A stretch of 64,000 nucleotides of DNA. Source: Aquabacter spiritensis. Lineage in GTDB: Bacteria > Pseudomonadota > Alphaproteobacteria > Rhizobiales > Xanthobacteraceae. The notes beneath the pieces are model-generated. The model ran no database searches, had not been told where the DNA came from, and saw nothing but the letters and a program-made list of their open reading frames with translations. The DNA lies in assembly GCF_004346185.1 (NCBI RefSeq), contig NZ_SMAI01000015.1, positions 1-64,000 of the forward strand, read 5' to 3'. The position numbers and the translations under genes are program-made. This document shows, piece by piece, positions 1 through 8,194 of the stretch. Position 1 is the first letter of the stretch. Each line of letters opens with the position of its first letter.

Positions 1-177
1 AAATCTATGATTCAAGGGAAACCGGACCATGCGCAAGAGTCCAGAAAGACTCAGCTTTCTCCGCCGACCAGACTCCACTTCAAGGGAAAGCGACAATCGC
101 CGACAGCGGGCAAAACGGCCTGGGAAAACGCCGCCTGACAGGTCTTCGCAGACAACCCCTCGCGGGGGAGATCGGCA

Positions 178-831
178 ATGATCGTCGCGCTCCTCAATCA
201 GAAAGGCGGGGTCGGCAAGACGACGCTGGCGTTGCATCTCGCCGGGCAATGGGCTCGGCAGGGACAGCGGATCACGCTGATCGACGCCGATCCGCAGGGC
301 TCCAGCCTCGACTGGTCGCAGCAACGCAGCCGCGAGGCATTGCCACGGCTGTTCGGTGTCGTCGGGCTTGCCCGCGATACGCTGCACCGGGAGGCGCCCG
401 AGCTTGCGCGTGACGCCGATCACATCGTCATCGATGGTCCGCCCCGCGTCGCAGGGCTGATGCGCTCGGCGCTGCTCGCCGCCGATCTGGTGCTGATCCC
501 GGTTCAGCCTTCGCCATTCGACGGTTGGGCCTCGGCCGAGATGCTGGCGCTGATCCGCGAGGCGCGGATCTACCGCCCGGAGATGGTGGTCCGGTTCGTC
601 CTGAACCGCTGCGGCGCGCGCACCGTTCTCGCCCGCGAGACCGCGCGGACGCTGGCCGATCACGATCCGCCAGTGCTCGCCAGCACCATCGGTCAGCGCA
701 TCGCCTTTGCGGCGGCGGCACAGTCGGGCCGTCTCGTCTTCGAGCGCGACGATGCTGGGCCGGCCACGCGCGAGATCGCCGCGCTCTGCGCCGAGATCAA
801 TGGTCTCGACCTCGGGAGGCTCGCGCCATGA
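178..831 (+). CDS. parA: ParA-family partition ATPase
   Basis: This 217-residue cytosolic ATPase probably helps maintain the ICE while it is excised or replicating. The deviant Walker A motif KGGVGKTT lies at about residues 9-16, followed by the DADPQGS switch segment near residue 37 and the Walker B-like IDGPP segment near residue 84. These place it in the short ParA/MinD family without an N-terminal DNA-binding domain. A GGGGGAG-like ribosome site lies just before the ATG. Its stop overlaps the next start as ATGA, so the two are translationally coupled. parA followed by a small gene, DUF2840, traF, a transglycosylase and a relaxase is the usual order at this end of alphaproteobacterial trb-type ICEs (family knowledge). 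A partition role is inferred. Confidence 0.93.
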   Translation: MIVALLNQKGGVGKTTLALHLAGQWARQGQRITLIDADPQGSSLDWSQQRSREALPRLFGVVGLARDTLHREAPELARDADHIVIDGPPRVAGLMRSALLAADLVLIPVQPSPFDGWASAEMLALIREARIYRPEMVVRFVLNRCGARTVLARETARTLADHDPPVLASTIGQRIAFAAAAQSGRLVFERDDAGPATREIAALCAEINGLDLGRLAP

Positions 832-1079
832 GCGAGCGCCCGATCCGCCGCGACTTCGCCTCTCGGCCTGCTGATCCCGAGCACTGGATCAAGGCAGCAG
901 ATGTCGCGCCAGAGCACCGCCCCGGCGCCGCGTTCACTGCGCGGCTCACCATTGATGTGACGCCCGAACTGCGCGGTCGGATCAAGGTCGCCGCCTTCCG
1001 CTACGGCGTCACCGTCGCCGAGATGCTGCGCGACCTGCTCGCGCGCGAATTCCCTCCCCAATCTGGAGACCAGCCATGA
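828..1079 (+). CDS. Small ParA-partner protein (RHH-like C-terminus)
   Basis: This 83-residue protein starts at the ATG that overlaps the parA stop (ATGA); a longer reading in the same frame is only parA read out of frame. The C-terminal half (TARLTIDVTPELRGRIKV, then AAFRYGVTVAEMLRDLL) has the pattern of a ribbon-helix-helix fold: a short strand followed by two helices. Such small proteins often act as the centromere-binding or regulatory partner of a short ParA. Its own stop overlaps the next start in the same way, so it is embedded in a tightly coupled operon. The DNA-binding role is inferred from fold pattern and position; no biochemical residue proves it. Confidence 0.8.
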   Translation: MSERPIRRDFASRPADPEHWIKAADVAPEHRPGAAFTARLTIDVTPELRGRIKVAAFRYGVTVAEMLRDLLAREFPPQSGDQP

Positions 1080-1597
1080 GCGCGGCGTTTGCGCCCCGTG
1101 CGGCAAGCACGGCATTCGCACCTGTTCCCCCGTCCGATGCCATGACCCATGTGGAGTTGACCCATATCGAGAAGCGGATTGAGAACTGGATCCGCTTCGG
1201 CCATCACGCGCATGAGCAGCTATTGGATCGCCGCCGGCGCATCCTGTCTTTCCCTCCCGGCAGCATCTTCGCCTTTGTCCGATGGGCGTCGAACGACCTC
1301 GGCACCGTGGCCTCCCGCCTCGACATCGTGCGCTGCGTGGCGCCAGGCGAAAGCTACCAGACGCTGCCGTTCGTGCGGCCCGGTGGCGAGATCCTGCTGC
1401 GGGTCGATGGCTGGCCGAAGGTCGAGAAAATTCTGCAGCACATTGACGCCATCGAAGCGATCGGCATCGATGCGGCCACCGTCGCGCCCGATCACTGGGG
1501 CCATGTCGCGCACCGCATCAGTGTCGGATTCGAGCCGCGCGCCTATAGCGTGGAGCGCCATCAGGCGTGGCTGAAGCGGCGGGAGTGCGGACAATGA
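1076..1597 (+). CDS. DUF2840 family protein
   Basis: This 173-residue protein belongs to the DUF2840 family, which is known almost entirely from trb-type ICEs and plasmids, always next to the TraF peptidase. The recognisable core begins at THVELTHIEKRIENWIRFG (about residue 24) and continues through a conserved AFVRWASNDLGT segment. No signal peptide, membrane segment or catalytic motif is visible. Its start overlaps the preceding stop and its stop overlaps the traF start (ATGA in both cases). Its molecular function is unknown; constant linkage to transfer genes suggests an accessory role in conjugation. Confidence 0.85.
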   Translation: MSAAFAPRAASTAFAPVPPSDAMTHVELTHIEKRIENWIRFGHHAHEQLLDRRRRILSFPPGSIFAFVRWASNDLGTVASRLDIVRCVAPGESYQTLPFVRPGGEILLRVDGWPKVEKILQHIDAIEAIGIDAATVAPDHWGHVAHRISVGFEPRAYSVERHQAWLKRRECGQ

Positions 1598-2139
1598 ACC
1601 GCGCCGCTTATGTGCTGATGGCTGCGGCCGCCAGCGTCGGCATGGCCTACGCCGCCACGCTGCCGACGCCGCTGAAGCTGATCTGGAATGTCTCGGCGAG
1701 CGTTCCTGTCGGGCTCTACTCGGTCGAGCCGGCGGATCATCTCGAGATCACCGATCTGGTCGCGGTGATGCCACCGCCGCCGCTCGCTGCGTTCCTCATC
1801 GCACGTGGCTATATCGGCGAAGGCACGCCGCTGTTGAAGCGCGTGATGGGTCTGCCTGGGCAGGATGTCTGCCGCCTCCGTGACGCCATCACAGTTGATG
1901 GCGTGCCACTCGGCGAAGCGCTGCCGCGCGACCGCGGGGGCCGCGATCTGCCGGTCTGGCAGGGCTGCCGGCGTATTGCGCCTGGCGAACTGTTCCTGAT
2001 GAACCCGGACGTTGGTGACAGTCTCGACGGACGGTATTTCGGGCCGATTTCAGACGGCACCGTCATCGGCCGTGCGATGCCACTCCTCACGGATGAAGCC
2101 GGCAACAGTGACTTCATCTGGCGCGCTGCGGTGCGCTGA
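1594..2139 (+). CDS. traF: Conjugative signal peptidase TraF (S26 family)
   Basis: This 181-residue membrane-anchored serine peptidase resembles RP4 TraF, which processes and cyclises the TrbC pilin. One hydrophobic N-terminal segment (residues about 6-27) anchors it. The segment SVPVGLYSV (about residues 37-45) carries the catalytic serine region of S26 peptidases. The lysine of the Ser/Lys dyad probably lies in the PLLKRVMGLPGQ segment (about residues 77-88). The C-terminal box MNPDVGDSLDGRYFGPI is also typical. The start was chosen at the ATGA overlap with the DUF2840 stop rather than an upstream in-frame start. TrbC, the presumed substrate, is encoded 34 kb away at 35.8 kb in the same ICE. 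Confidence 0.92.
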   Translation: MNRAAYVLMAAAASVGMAYAATLPTPLKLIWNVSASVPVGLYSVEPADHLEITDLVAVMPPPPLAAFLIARGYIGEGTPLLKRVMGLPGQDVCRLRDAITVDGVPLGEALPRDRGGRDLPVWQGCRRIAPGELFLMNPDVGDSLDGRYFGPISDGTVIGRAMPLLTDEAGNSDFIWRAAVR

Positions 2140-2140
2140 C

Positions 2141-2803
2141 ATGCATCCCTCTGTGCTCTTTCTCGCATCCGGGCTGTTGATCGGCGGTGCATCGCACGGC
2201 TCTGCCGCCGCGCAAACCACGCTGCCGACCGTGGCGTATTCCGTCACGTCCTACGCCACCTTTATCGACGAAGCCGCGCAGCGCTTCGAGCTTCCAGCCA
2301 GATGGATCCGTGCCGTCCTGCTGGCCGAGAGCGGCGGCGATCCGCGCGCCGTCTCACCCGCCGGCGCCATGGGGCTGATGCAGATCATGCCCGCGACCTG
2401 GGACGAGCTTCGCGTCCATCACGGTCTCGGCGTCGATCCGTTCGACCCGCGTGACAACATCCTCGCCGGTGCCGCCTATCTGCGCCAGCTCCATGACCGC
2501 TATGGCAGCATCCGCGCTATGCTCGCGGCCTACAACGCCGGGCCTGCGCGCTATGAGGCGTCGCTTGCCGGCAAGCCGCTGCCGCCGGAGACGCGCGCTT
2601 ACTTCGCGGCCTTGGCGCCGATCATCGACACAGAGTCTGCAGCCGGCGCCACCGCATCGGTGCTGCCAATGGCGCAAAGCTGGCGTGAGGCGCCGCTGTT
2701 CGCCACGCCGCCCGCGCGCAGCAATCCCATCGATGCCGCGCTTCTCGCGCCGCGATCGGGCGCGCTTTTCGTTGCACCTTTGCCCTTGCGGAGAGCGCCA
2801 TGA
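2141..2803 (+). CDS. Lytic transglycosylase (SLT domain)
   Basis: This 220-residue exported muramidase opens peptidoglycan locally so that the mating channel can cross it. An N-terminal signal peptide (about residues 1-24, ending in GSAAAQ) directs export. The SLT domain follows: LLAESGGDPRAVSPAGAMGL with catalytic Glu near residue 63, then MQIMPATW and the AAYNAGPARY motif near residue 130. The C-terminal ~60 residues are low complexity. The ATG at 2141 is one base after the traF stop; an in-frame upstream start at 2012 would lie inside traF and lose the signal peptide. VirB1-like enzymes of this kind accompany most T4SS loci. Confidence 0.93.
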   Translation: MHPSVLFLASGLLIGGASHGSAAAQTTLPTVAYSVTSYATFIDEAAQRFELPARWIRAVLLAESGGDPRAVSPAGAMGLMQIMPATWDELRVHHGLGVDPFDPRDNILAGAAYLRQLHDRYGSIRAMLAAYNAGPARYEASLAGKPLPPETRAYFAALAPIIDTESAAGATASVLPMAQSWREAPLFATPPARSNPIDAALLAPRSGALFVAPLPLRRAP

Positions 2804-3046
2804 GCAGGCGGGCCCGCTTTCGCATGGTGTCGGGCTCTGGCGTTCCTTGGCGAGCAAGGAGGCGCAGGACAGAGACCACGACCGCACGAGGGCAGGATAA
2901 AAGGGCGCACATTGCGCGGCGGTCGGGGTGTTGTTTCTGCACATCTTTCCTGCGCCTTCGGCACCTTGCGGAGCCGAACCACAAGGTTTGCGCGTGCCGC
3001 AAATGGCGCCGCATCAACGATTTTCCGCACATTGCGAGGCTTCGCC
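2804..3046 (+). other. Candidate oriT region upstream of the relaxase
   Basis: This is a 243-bp gap between the transglycosylase and relaxase genes. On the minus strand, bases 2899-2892 read TATCCTGC, matching the nick-region consensus of IncP/RP4-type oriT (YATCCTG, nicked before the next pyrimidine). The predicted nick therefore falls between bases 2893 and 2892 of the minus strand. An 11-bp element, CGCACATTGCG (itself CGCA-CAT-TGCG), occurs at 2906-2916 and again at 3027-3037. It could be a binding site for an accessory protein. Position beside a MOBP-like relaxase gene supports the call. An 85-codon reading frame spanning the gap is very Arg-rich and probably not a gene. Confidence 0.6.
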
Positions 3047-4786
3047 ATGAGCGATGACCGCGAGTTCCGAGTCCGTCCCGGCCGCATCCGCTCGACCCGC
3101 GCCCAGCAGGCCCGCCCCTTCGTCGCCCAGGCGCTCGCTGCGGCCCGGAAGGCCGGCGGCGGGGTCTCTCGCTCGGCCAAGATCGCCACCGGCAACCGCT
3201 CGCGTTTCGGCAGCGGACAGGTCGCCAGCCTTCAGGCCAGCCGCCGGATCACGCCGCACTCGCGTGGCGCTGTGGTGAAGGCCCGCGTCGTCCGACACAC
3301 GACCCGCGCGGGTTCCCTCAGTCAGCACCTCACCTATCTCCGCCGCGAGGGCGTGACCCGCGACGGTGAAAAGGCGCGGATGTTCGGTCCCGAGAGCGCC
3401 AGCGTGGATGTTGACGCCTTCACCGAGCGCTGCCGCGATGACCGTCACCATTTCCGCTTCATCGTCTCGCCTGACGACGCCCTGGAGATGGAGGATCTGC
3501 GCGCCTTCACCCGTGACCTCACCCGGCAGATGGAAAAGGACCTCGGCACCGGCCTCGACTGGGTCGCCGTCGATCACTGGAACACCGAGCATCCCCATGT
3601 GCACCTGATCGTCCGTGGCCGCCGCGACGATGGCCAGGACCTCGTGATCTCCCGCGACTATATCAGCGAGGGCATGCGCGATCGCGCCCGTGACCTGATC
3701 ACCCAGGAACTCGGCCCGCGCACCGAGCTCGATATCCGCCGGAGTTTGGAACGCCAGATCGAGGCCGAGCGCTGGACCGAGCTCGACCGCCAGCTTGTCC
3801 GCGAGACCCGCGAGAGCGGCATCATCGACATGGCGCTGGTTACCGGCCGACAGCCGGACGAGCACCATGCGCTGAAGATTGGGCGCCTCCGCAAACTCGA
3901 GACGCTCGGCCTCGCCAGTGAGATCGGCAACGCGCAATGGGTGATGGAGCCGGAAGCGGAAGCCACCCTGCGCGGGCTGGGGGAGCGCGGCGACATCATC
4001 AAGCGCATGCACCGCGCCTTCACCGAACGCGGGATCGAGCGTGGCACGGCCAGCTATGTCCTCACCGCCGAGAGCCTCGACGTGCCGGTGATCGGCCGAC
4101 TGGTCGCGCGCGGCCTTGATGACGAACTCCGCGGCTCCGCCTATGCCATCGTCGATGGCGTGGACGGGCGGTCCCATCACATCCGGCTGCCCGATCTCGA
4201 TGCAGCCGGCGATGGCGCGCCGGGCTCCATCGTCGAGCTGCGGACCTTCGACGATGCCCACGGCAAACGGCGCGTCGCGCTCGCCGTGCGCTCCGATCTG
4301 GATCTCGCCCACCAGGTCACGGCCACCGGCGCCACCTGGCTCGACCGGCAGTCCATTGCGCGTGATCCCGTCGCTCTGTCGAACGGCGGCTTCGGCGCGG
4401 AGGTGTGTCAGGCACTCGACAGGCGCGCCGAGCATCTCATCCGCGAGGGGCTGGCCGATCAACAGGGACGACGCGTCGTCTTCGCCCGCAATCTCATCGA
4501 CACGCTCCGCCGCCGGGAACTGGAGGCCGTCGGCGAGAAGCTCGCCGCCGAGACCGGCCTGACGTTCAACAAGGCCGGTACCGGCGAGTATGTCGCCGGC
4601 ACGTATCGCCAGCGACTTGTGCTCGCGTCCGGTCGCTTCGCCATGCTCGATGACGGGCTCGGCTTCCAACTCGTGCCCTGGTCGCCCTCGCTGGAGCGCC
4701 AGCTCGGCGGGCATGTCTCCGGCGTCGCCCGTGACGATGGCGGCGTCGACTGGAGCTTCGGCCGCAAGCGCGGCCTCGGCCTCTGA
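3047..4786 (+). CDS. Relaxase (MOBP/VirD2-like, DUF3363 C-terminus)
   Basis: This 579-residue protein nicks one strand at oriT, becomes covalently attached to the 5' end and leads the DNA into the T4SS. Motif I is represented by LSQHLTYLRREG (candidate catalytic Tyr97). The metal-binding motif III is HWNTEHPHVHLIVRG with His177, His182, His184 and His186. The long C-terminal part, about residue 215 onward, matches the DUF3363 region usual in trb-type ICE relaxases. The start at 3047 (MSDDREF) was chosen over an in-frame start at 2912, because the first 45 residues from 2912 would read through the candidate oriT. TraG follows 21 bp downstream and would dock the relaxase complex to the channel. 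Confidence 0.93.
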   Translation: MSDDREFRVRPGRIRSTRAQQARPFVAQALAAARKAGGGVSRSAKIATGNRSRFGSGQVASLQASRRITPHSRGAVVKARVVRHTTRAGSLSQHLTYLRREGVTRDGEKARMFGPESASVDVDAFTERCRDDRHHFRFIVSPDDALEMEDLRAFTRDLTRQMEKDLGTGLDWVAVDHWNTEHPHVHLIVRGRRDDGQDLVISRDYISEGMRDRARDLITQELGPRTELDIRRSLERQIEAERWTELDRQLVRETRESGIIDMALVTGRQPDEHHALKIGRLRKLETLGLASEIGNAQWVMEPEAEATLRGLGERGDIIKRMHRAFTERGIERGTASYVLTAESLDVPVIGRLVARGLDDELRGSAYAIVDGVDGRSHHIRLPDLDAAGDGAPGSIVELRTFDDAHGKRRVALAVRSDLDLAHQVTATGATWLDRQSIARDPVALSNGGFGAEVCQALDRRAEHLIREGLADQQGRRVVFARNLIDTLRRRELEAVGEKLAAETGLTFNKAGTGEYVAGTYRQRLVLASGRFAMLDDGLGFQLVPWSPSLERQLGGHVSGVARDDGGVDWSFGRKRGLGL

Positions 4787-4807
4787 CTTGAGAGAGGAAC
4801 CATCACC

Positions 4808-6799
4808 ATGTCGGCGGCGAAAATCCTCTGGGGGCAGATCCTCACCGTGCTGCTGATCGTGCTGGCGGCAATCTGGGGCGCGACACAATATGTGGCCTGG
4901 AGCCTCGACTATCAGGCGCAGTTGGGCGCGCCGTGGTTCGCGCTTCTCGAGTTGCCCATCTACTATCCGCCGGCCTTCTTCTGGTGGTGGTACTTTTTCG
5001 ATGCCTATGCGCCGGAGGTGTTCTTCCGGGGCGCACTGATCGCCGCCTCCGGCGGCTTCCTCTCCATCGCCGTCGCCATCGCCCTGTCGGTCTGGCGGGC
5101 GAGCGAGGCATCCCGGGTCGAGACCTATGGGTCGGCGCGCTGGGCCGAGAAGGAGGAGGTCCGCGCCGCCGGGCTCCTCGGCACCGATGGCGTCGTGCTC
5201 GGCCGCTTCGACCGTGCCTATCTGCGCCATGACGGGCCCGAGCATGTGCTGTGCTTCGCGCCAACCCGGTCCGGCAAGGGCGTCGGCCTGGTGGTGCCCT
5301 CGCTGCTGACCTGGCCGGGATCTGCCATCGTCCATGACATCAAGGGCGAGAACTGGCAGCTCACCGCCGGCTTCCGCGCCCGGCATGGCCGCGTGCTGCT
5401 GTTCGATCCGACCAACGCCAAGTCCGCCGCCTATAATCCGTTGCTGGAGGTGCGTCGCGGCAAATGGGAAGTGCGTGACGTCCAGAACATCGCCGACATT
5501 CTCGTCGACCCCGAAGGCTCGCTGGAAAAGCGGAACCACTGGGAGAAGACCAGCCACGCGCTGCTGGTCGGCGCCATCCTCCACGTGCTCTATGCCGAAA
5601 AGGACAAGACGCTCGCCGGCGTCGCCGCCTTCCTCTCCGATCCGAAGCGGCCGATCGAGACGACGCTCGACGCCATGATGAAGACCGGGCATCTCGGCGA
5701 GGCTGGCCCGCATCCCGTCATCGCCAGCGCCGCCCGTGAATTGCTGAACAAATCCGACAATGAGCGCTCGGGCGTGCTCTCCACCGCCATGTCCTTCCTT
5801 GGCCTCTACCGAGATCCGGTGATCGCCGAGGTGACACGGCGCTGCGACTGGTGCATCGCCGATATCGTCGGCGGAAACCGGCCGTCGACCCTCTATCTCG
5901 TGGTGCCGCCCTCCGACATCAATCGCACCAAGCCGCTGATCCGCCTCCTCCTCAACCAGATCGGTCGGCGGCTCACCGAAGACCTGCAGGCCAAAGGCGG
6001 ACGCCACCGTCTGCTGCTCATGCTCGATGAGTTTCCGGCGCTGGGTCGGCTCGACTTCTTCGAATCGGCGCTCGCCTTCATGGCCGGCTATGGCCTGAAA
6101 GCCTTCCTCATCGCCCAGTCGCTGAACCAGATCGAGAAAGCCTATGGGCCGAACAACTCGATCCTCGACAATTGCCATGTCCGCGTGAGCTTCGCCACCA
6201 ACGACGAGCGCACCGCCAAGCGCGTCTCCGATGCGCTCGGCACCGCCACTGAGATGAAGGCGATGAAGAACTATGCCGGCCACCGGCTCTCGCCGTGGCT
6301 CGGCCATCTCATGGTCTCGCGCTCGGAGACCGCCCGCCCTTTGCTCACCCCCGGTGAGGTAATGCAGCTACCAACCACGGACGAGATCGTCATGGTCGCC
6401 GGGACCCCGCCGATCCGGGCGAAGAAGGCGCGATACTATGAGGACGCGCGCTTCCGAGACCGGCTTTTGCCGCCGCCAACGCACTCTCGTGGCCTGACCA
6501 TCCAACACGATGACTGGACCGCGCTGCCGTTGCCCATACCGCAGGAGAGCATGGGCGGGAGCGCCGCCATCGAAGGTCGCGACGATGACCCTACCGGCTC
6601 CGAGCACCGGCATCAGCCCGAGCTCAGCCGAGTGAAGCCGGTCGAGAAAAAGCAGCCCATCGAGAACGAGTTCGAGTTCGACACGGATCGCGACGATGAG
6701 ATGGACGACATCGCTACCCGGAACCGCCGCATGACCGGACTCATGCAAGGCGTGGCCCGACAGGTCAGCCTCAATCCCAATGACGGCATGGAGTTGTGA
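4808..6799 (+). CDS. traG: Type IV coupling protein TraG (VirD4-like ATPase)
   Basis: This 663-residue inner-membrane ATPase recruits the relaxase-DNA complex to the T4SS and helps pump DNA. The N-terminus holds two to three membrane segments: about residues 8-30, a Trp/Tyr-rich PAFFWWWYFF stretch near residue 60, and one near residues 75-95. The Walker A motif is FAPTRSGKGVGLVVPS near residue 155, and the Walker B is LLLMLDEFPALGRLDFFE near residue 400. Length and motif order are normal for TraG. The acidic C-terminal tail (after about residue 600) is variable in the family. A GAGAGGAAC ribosome site precedes the ATG. The stop overlaps the GTG/ATG start region of the CopG gene. Confidence 0.96.
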   Translation: MSAAKILWGQILTVLLIVLAAIWGATQYVAWSLDYQAQLGAPWFALLELPIYYPPAFFWWWYFFDAYAPEVFFRGALIAASGGFLSIAVAIALSVWRASEASRVETYGSARWAEKEEVRAAGLLGTDGVVLGRFDRAYLRHDGPEHVLCFAPTRSGKGVGLVVPSLLTWPGSAIVHDIKGENWQLTAGFRARHGRVLLFDPTNAKSAAYNPLLEVRRGKWEVRDVQNIADILVDPEGSLEKRNHWEKTSHALLVGAILHVLYAEKDKTLAGVAAFLSDPKRPIETTLDAMMKTGHLGEAGPHPVIASAARELLNKSDNERSGVLSTAMSFLGLYRDPVIAEVTRRCDWCIADIVGGNRPSTLYLVVPPSDINRTKPLIRLLLNQIGRRLTEDLQAKGGRHRLLLMLDEFPALGRLDFFESALAFMAGYGLKAFLIAQSLNQIEKAYGPNNSILDNCHVRVSFATNDERTAKRVSDALGTATEMKAMKNYAGHRLSPWLGHLMVSRSETARPLLTPGEVMQLPTTDEIVMVAGTPPIRAKKARYYEDARFRDRLLPPPTHSRGLTIQHDDWTALPLPIPQESMGGSAAIEGRDDDPTGSEHRHQPELSRVKPVEKKQPIENEFEFDTDRDDEMDDIATRNRRMTGLMQGVARQVSLNPNDGMEL

Positions 6800-6804
6800 T
6801 CGCC

Positions 6805-7251
6805 ATGGCAGGCCGCACGAAGAAAGCGCAGATCTCGGTCTATCTCGAGCCGGACGTCATGGACCTGCTCGCGCATTACGCCGCCCAGCGCGACCAATCC
6901 ATGTCCCTGATCGCCCAGGCCGCAATCGCCTCCTTCCTGTCGCCCGACAGCTCAGAGCGCCAGGAAGCCGCTCTTGCCCGGCGCCTCGGCCAGATCGATC
7001 GCCGTCTCGCGCGGCTGGAGCGCGACCTCGGCATCTCGACCGAGGCCTTCGCCACCTTCATCCGCTTCTGGCTCGCCACCACCCCCGCGCTGCCAGAACC
7101 CGCCGCCCAGGCCACGCGGGCCAAGCTCTCCGAGCGCTACGCTGCTTACACCGGCGCGCTCGGCCGGCGCCTGGCGAAGGGGCCTCAGCTGCGGCAGGAG
7201 ATCGGGGAGGATGTTTCTCAACTGGAGGGTGACGGAGGCCGCCGATCGTGA
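6805..7251 (+). CDS. CopG-family ribbon-helix-helix protein
   Basis: This 148-residue protein follows traG directly. The N-terminal segment KKAQISVYLEPDVMDLLAHY has the strand-helix pattern of CopG/RHH DNA-binding proteins. The rest is helical (a heptad-like LGQIDRRLARLERDLGIST region) and could mediate oligomerisation. The ATG at 6805 was chosen; a GTG at 6796 overlapping the traG stop would add three residues. A CopG gene between traG and trbB is the common order in this ICE family. It probably regulates transfer genes or binds oriT. In this ICE it is the last backbone gene before the 27-kb cargo block. Confidence 0.85.
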   Translation: MAGRTKKAQISVYLEPDVMDLLAHYAAQRDQSMSLIAQAAIASFLSPDSSERQEAALARRLGQIDRRLARLERDLGISTEAFATFIRFWLATTPALPEPAAQATRAKLSERYAAYTGALGRRLAKGPQLRQEIGEDVSQLEGDGGRRS

Positions 7252-7480
7252 CGCATTCTCGGGCATTGAGTACGTCTGCTTGTGACGAACGGACCGAGCC
7301 AAGTCGCCGAATGGGTCCGAAACCTCAGAGTTAAAACGCCCCGAAGCTGTTTGAACATGGAGGGGTTCATCGCGCACATCGGATCGCTCTGGGATTCAAT
7401 GTGATGGCATCCGGCTTTAGGCTAGAAAGAACCGTGCCGAGCGCCGCGGTCTGGAGTGGTGCAGAGGAGTGCGTGACACG

Positions 7481-8194
7481 GTGTCCCCCGAAGGCCACAT
7501 CCTCATCGTTGACGACGATGCCGAAATCCGGCGTCTCGCCGGCAAGTTCCTGCGCGAGCACGGGCACAAGGTCACGGCCGCGCAAGGCGCCCGCGAAATG
7601 CGGGAGACAATGGCTGCCGGCACGGTGGACCTCGTCATTCTCGACATCATGCTGCCGGGGGCGAGTGGGCTCGATCTGTGCCGGGACATCCGCCGCACCT
7701 CGAATGTGCCCATCATCATGCTGACCGCCCGCGGCAGCGATGTGGACCGGATCGTCGGCCTGGAGCTGGGTGCCGATGATTACCTGGCCAAGCCCTTCAA
7801 CCCGCGCGAGCTGCTCGCCCGCATTCATGCGGTGCTGCGGCGGACCCGGCTGTCCGACCCCGCCGCTGTTAATGGCGGCACCCGCCTGACATTTTCCGGC
7901 TGGACGCTCGACACCCGGCGGCGGGAGCTCACCAACCCGGAAGGCGCCATCGTCGATCTTTCCACCGGCGAATATGATCTGCTGCTGACCTTCCTGGAGC
8001 ATCCCCAGCGCGTGCTCACGCGCGACCAGCTGATGGATGCCGCGAAGAACCGCATCGCCACCGGCTTCGACCGGGCGATCGACATCCAGGTGAGCCGGCT
8101 GCGCAGGAAGCTCGATTCGAGCGGCGGGCCGGAGATGGTGAAGACAGTGCGTGGGACCGGCTATTTCTTCGTCCCGGAGGTGGCGCGCTCATGA
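7481..8194 (+). CDS. OmpR-family response regulator (metal-efflux operon)
   Basis: This protein of about 237 residues has an N-terminal receiver domain with the acidic pair in ILIVDDDAE, the phospho-accepting Asp of LVILDIMLPG near residue 55, and the conserved Lys of DDYLAKPFNPREL. A C-terminal winged-helix domain follows, ending in SRLRRKLD and KTVRGTGYFF. The start is uncertain: GTG codons at 7469 and 7481 are both possible, and GAGGAG at 7464-7469 favours 7481. It overlaps the kinase gene by four bases (ATGA). With that kinase it should control the downstream RND efflux genes; a candidate binding array lies at 9501-9528. The signal is probably a metal, but this is inferred from neighbours. 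Confidence 0.93.
   Translation: MSPEGHILIVDDDAEIRRLAGKFLREHGHKVTAAQGAREMRETMAAGTVDLVILDIMLPGASGLDLCRDIRRTSNVPIIMLTARGSDVDRIVGLELGADDYLAKPFNPRELLARIHAVLRRTRLSDPAAVNGGTRLTFSGWTLDTRRRELTNPEGAIVDLSTGEYDLLLTFLEHPQRVLTRDQLMDAAKNRIATGFDRAIDIQVSRLRRKLDSSGGPEMVKTVRGTGYFFVPEVARS

Noticed and set aside
29-181. A 50-codon, very basic frame (MRKSPERLSF) whose stop overlaps the parA start.
   Set aside because: No ribosome site, no recognised family, Arg/Pro/Ser-rich composition typical of out-of-frame GC-rich DNA.
2800-3057. An 85-codon frame starting at the ATGA of the transglycosylase stop.
   Set aside because: It is strongly Arg-rich with no family and covers the candidate oriT, including the nick hexamer and both CGCACATTGCG elements.
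3014-6307. A 1097-codon minus-strand frame opposite relaxase and traG.
   Set aside because: It is the antisense shadow of two well-supported genes in high-GC DNA.
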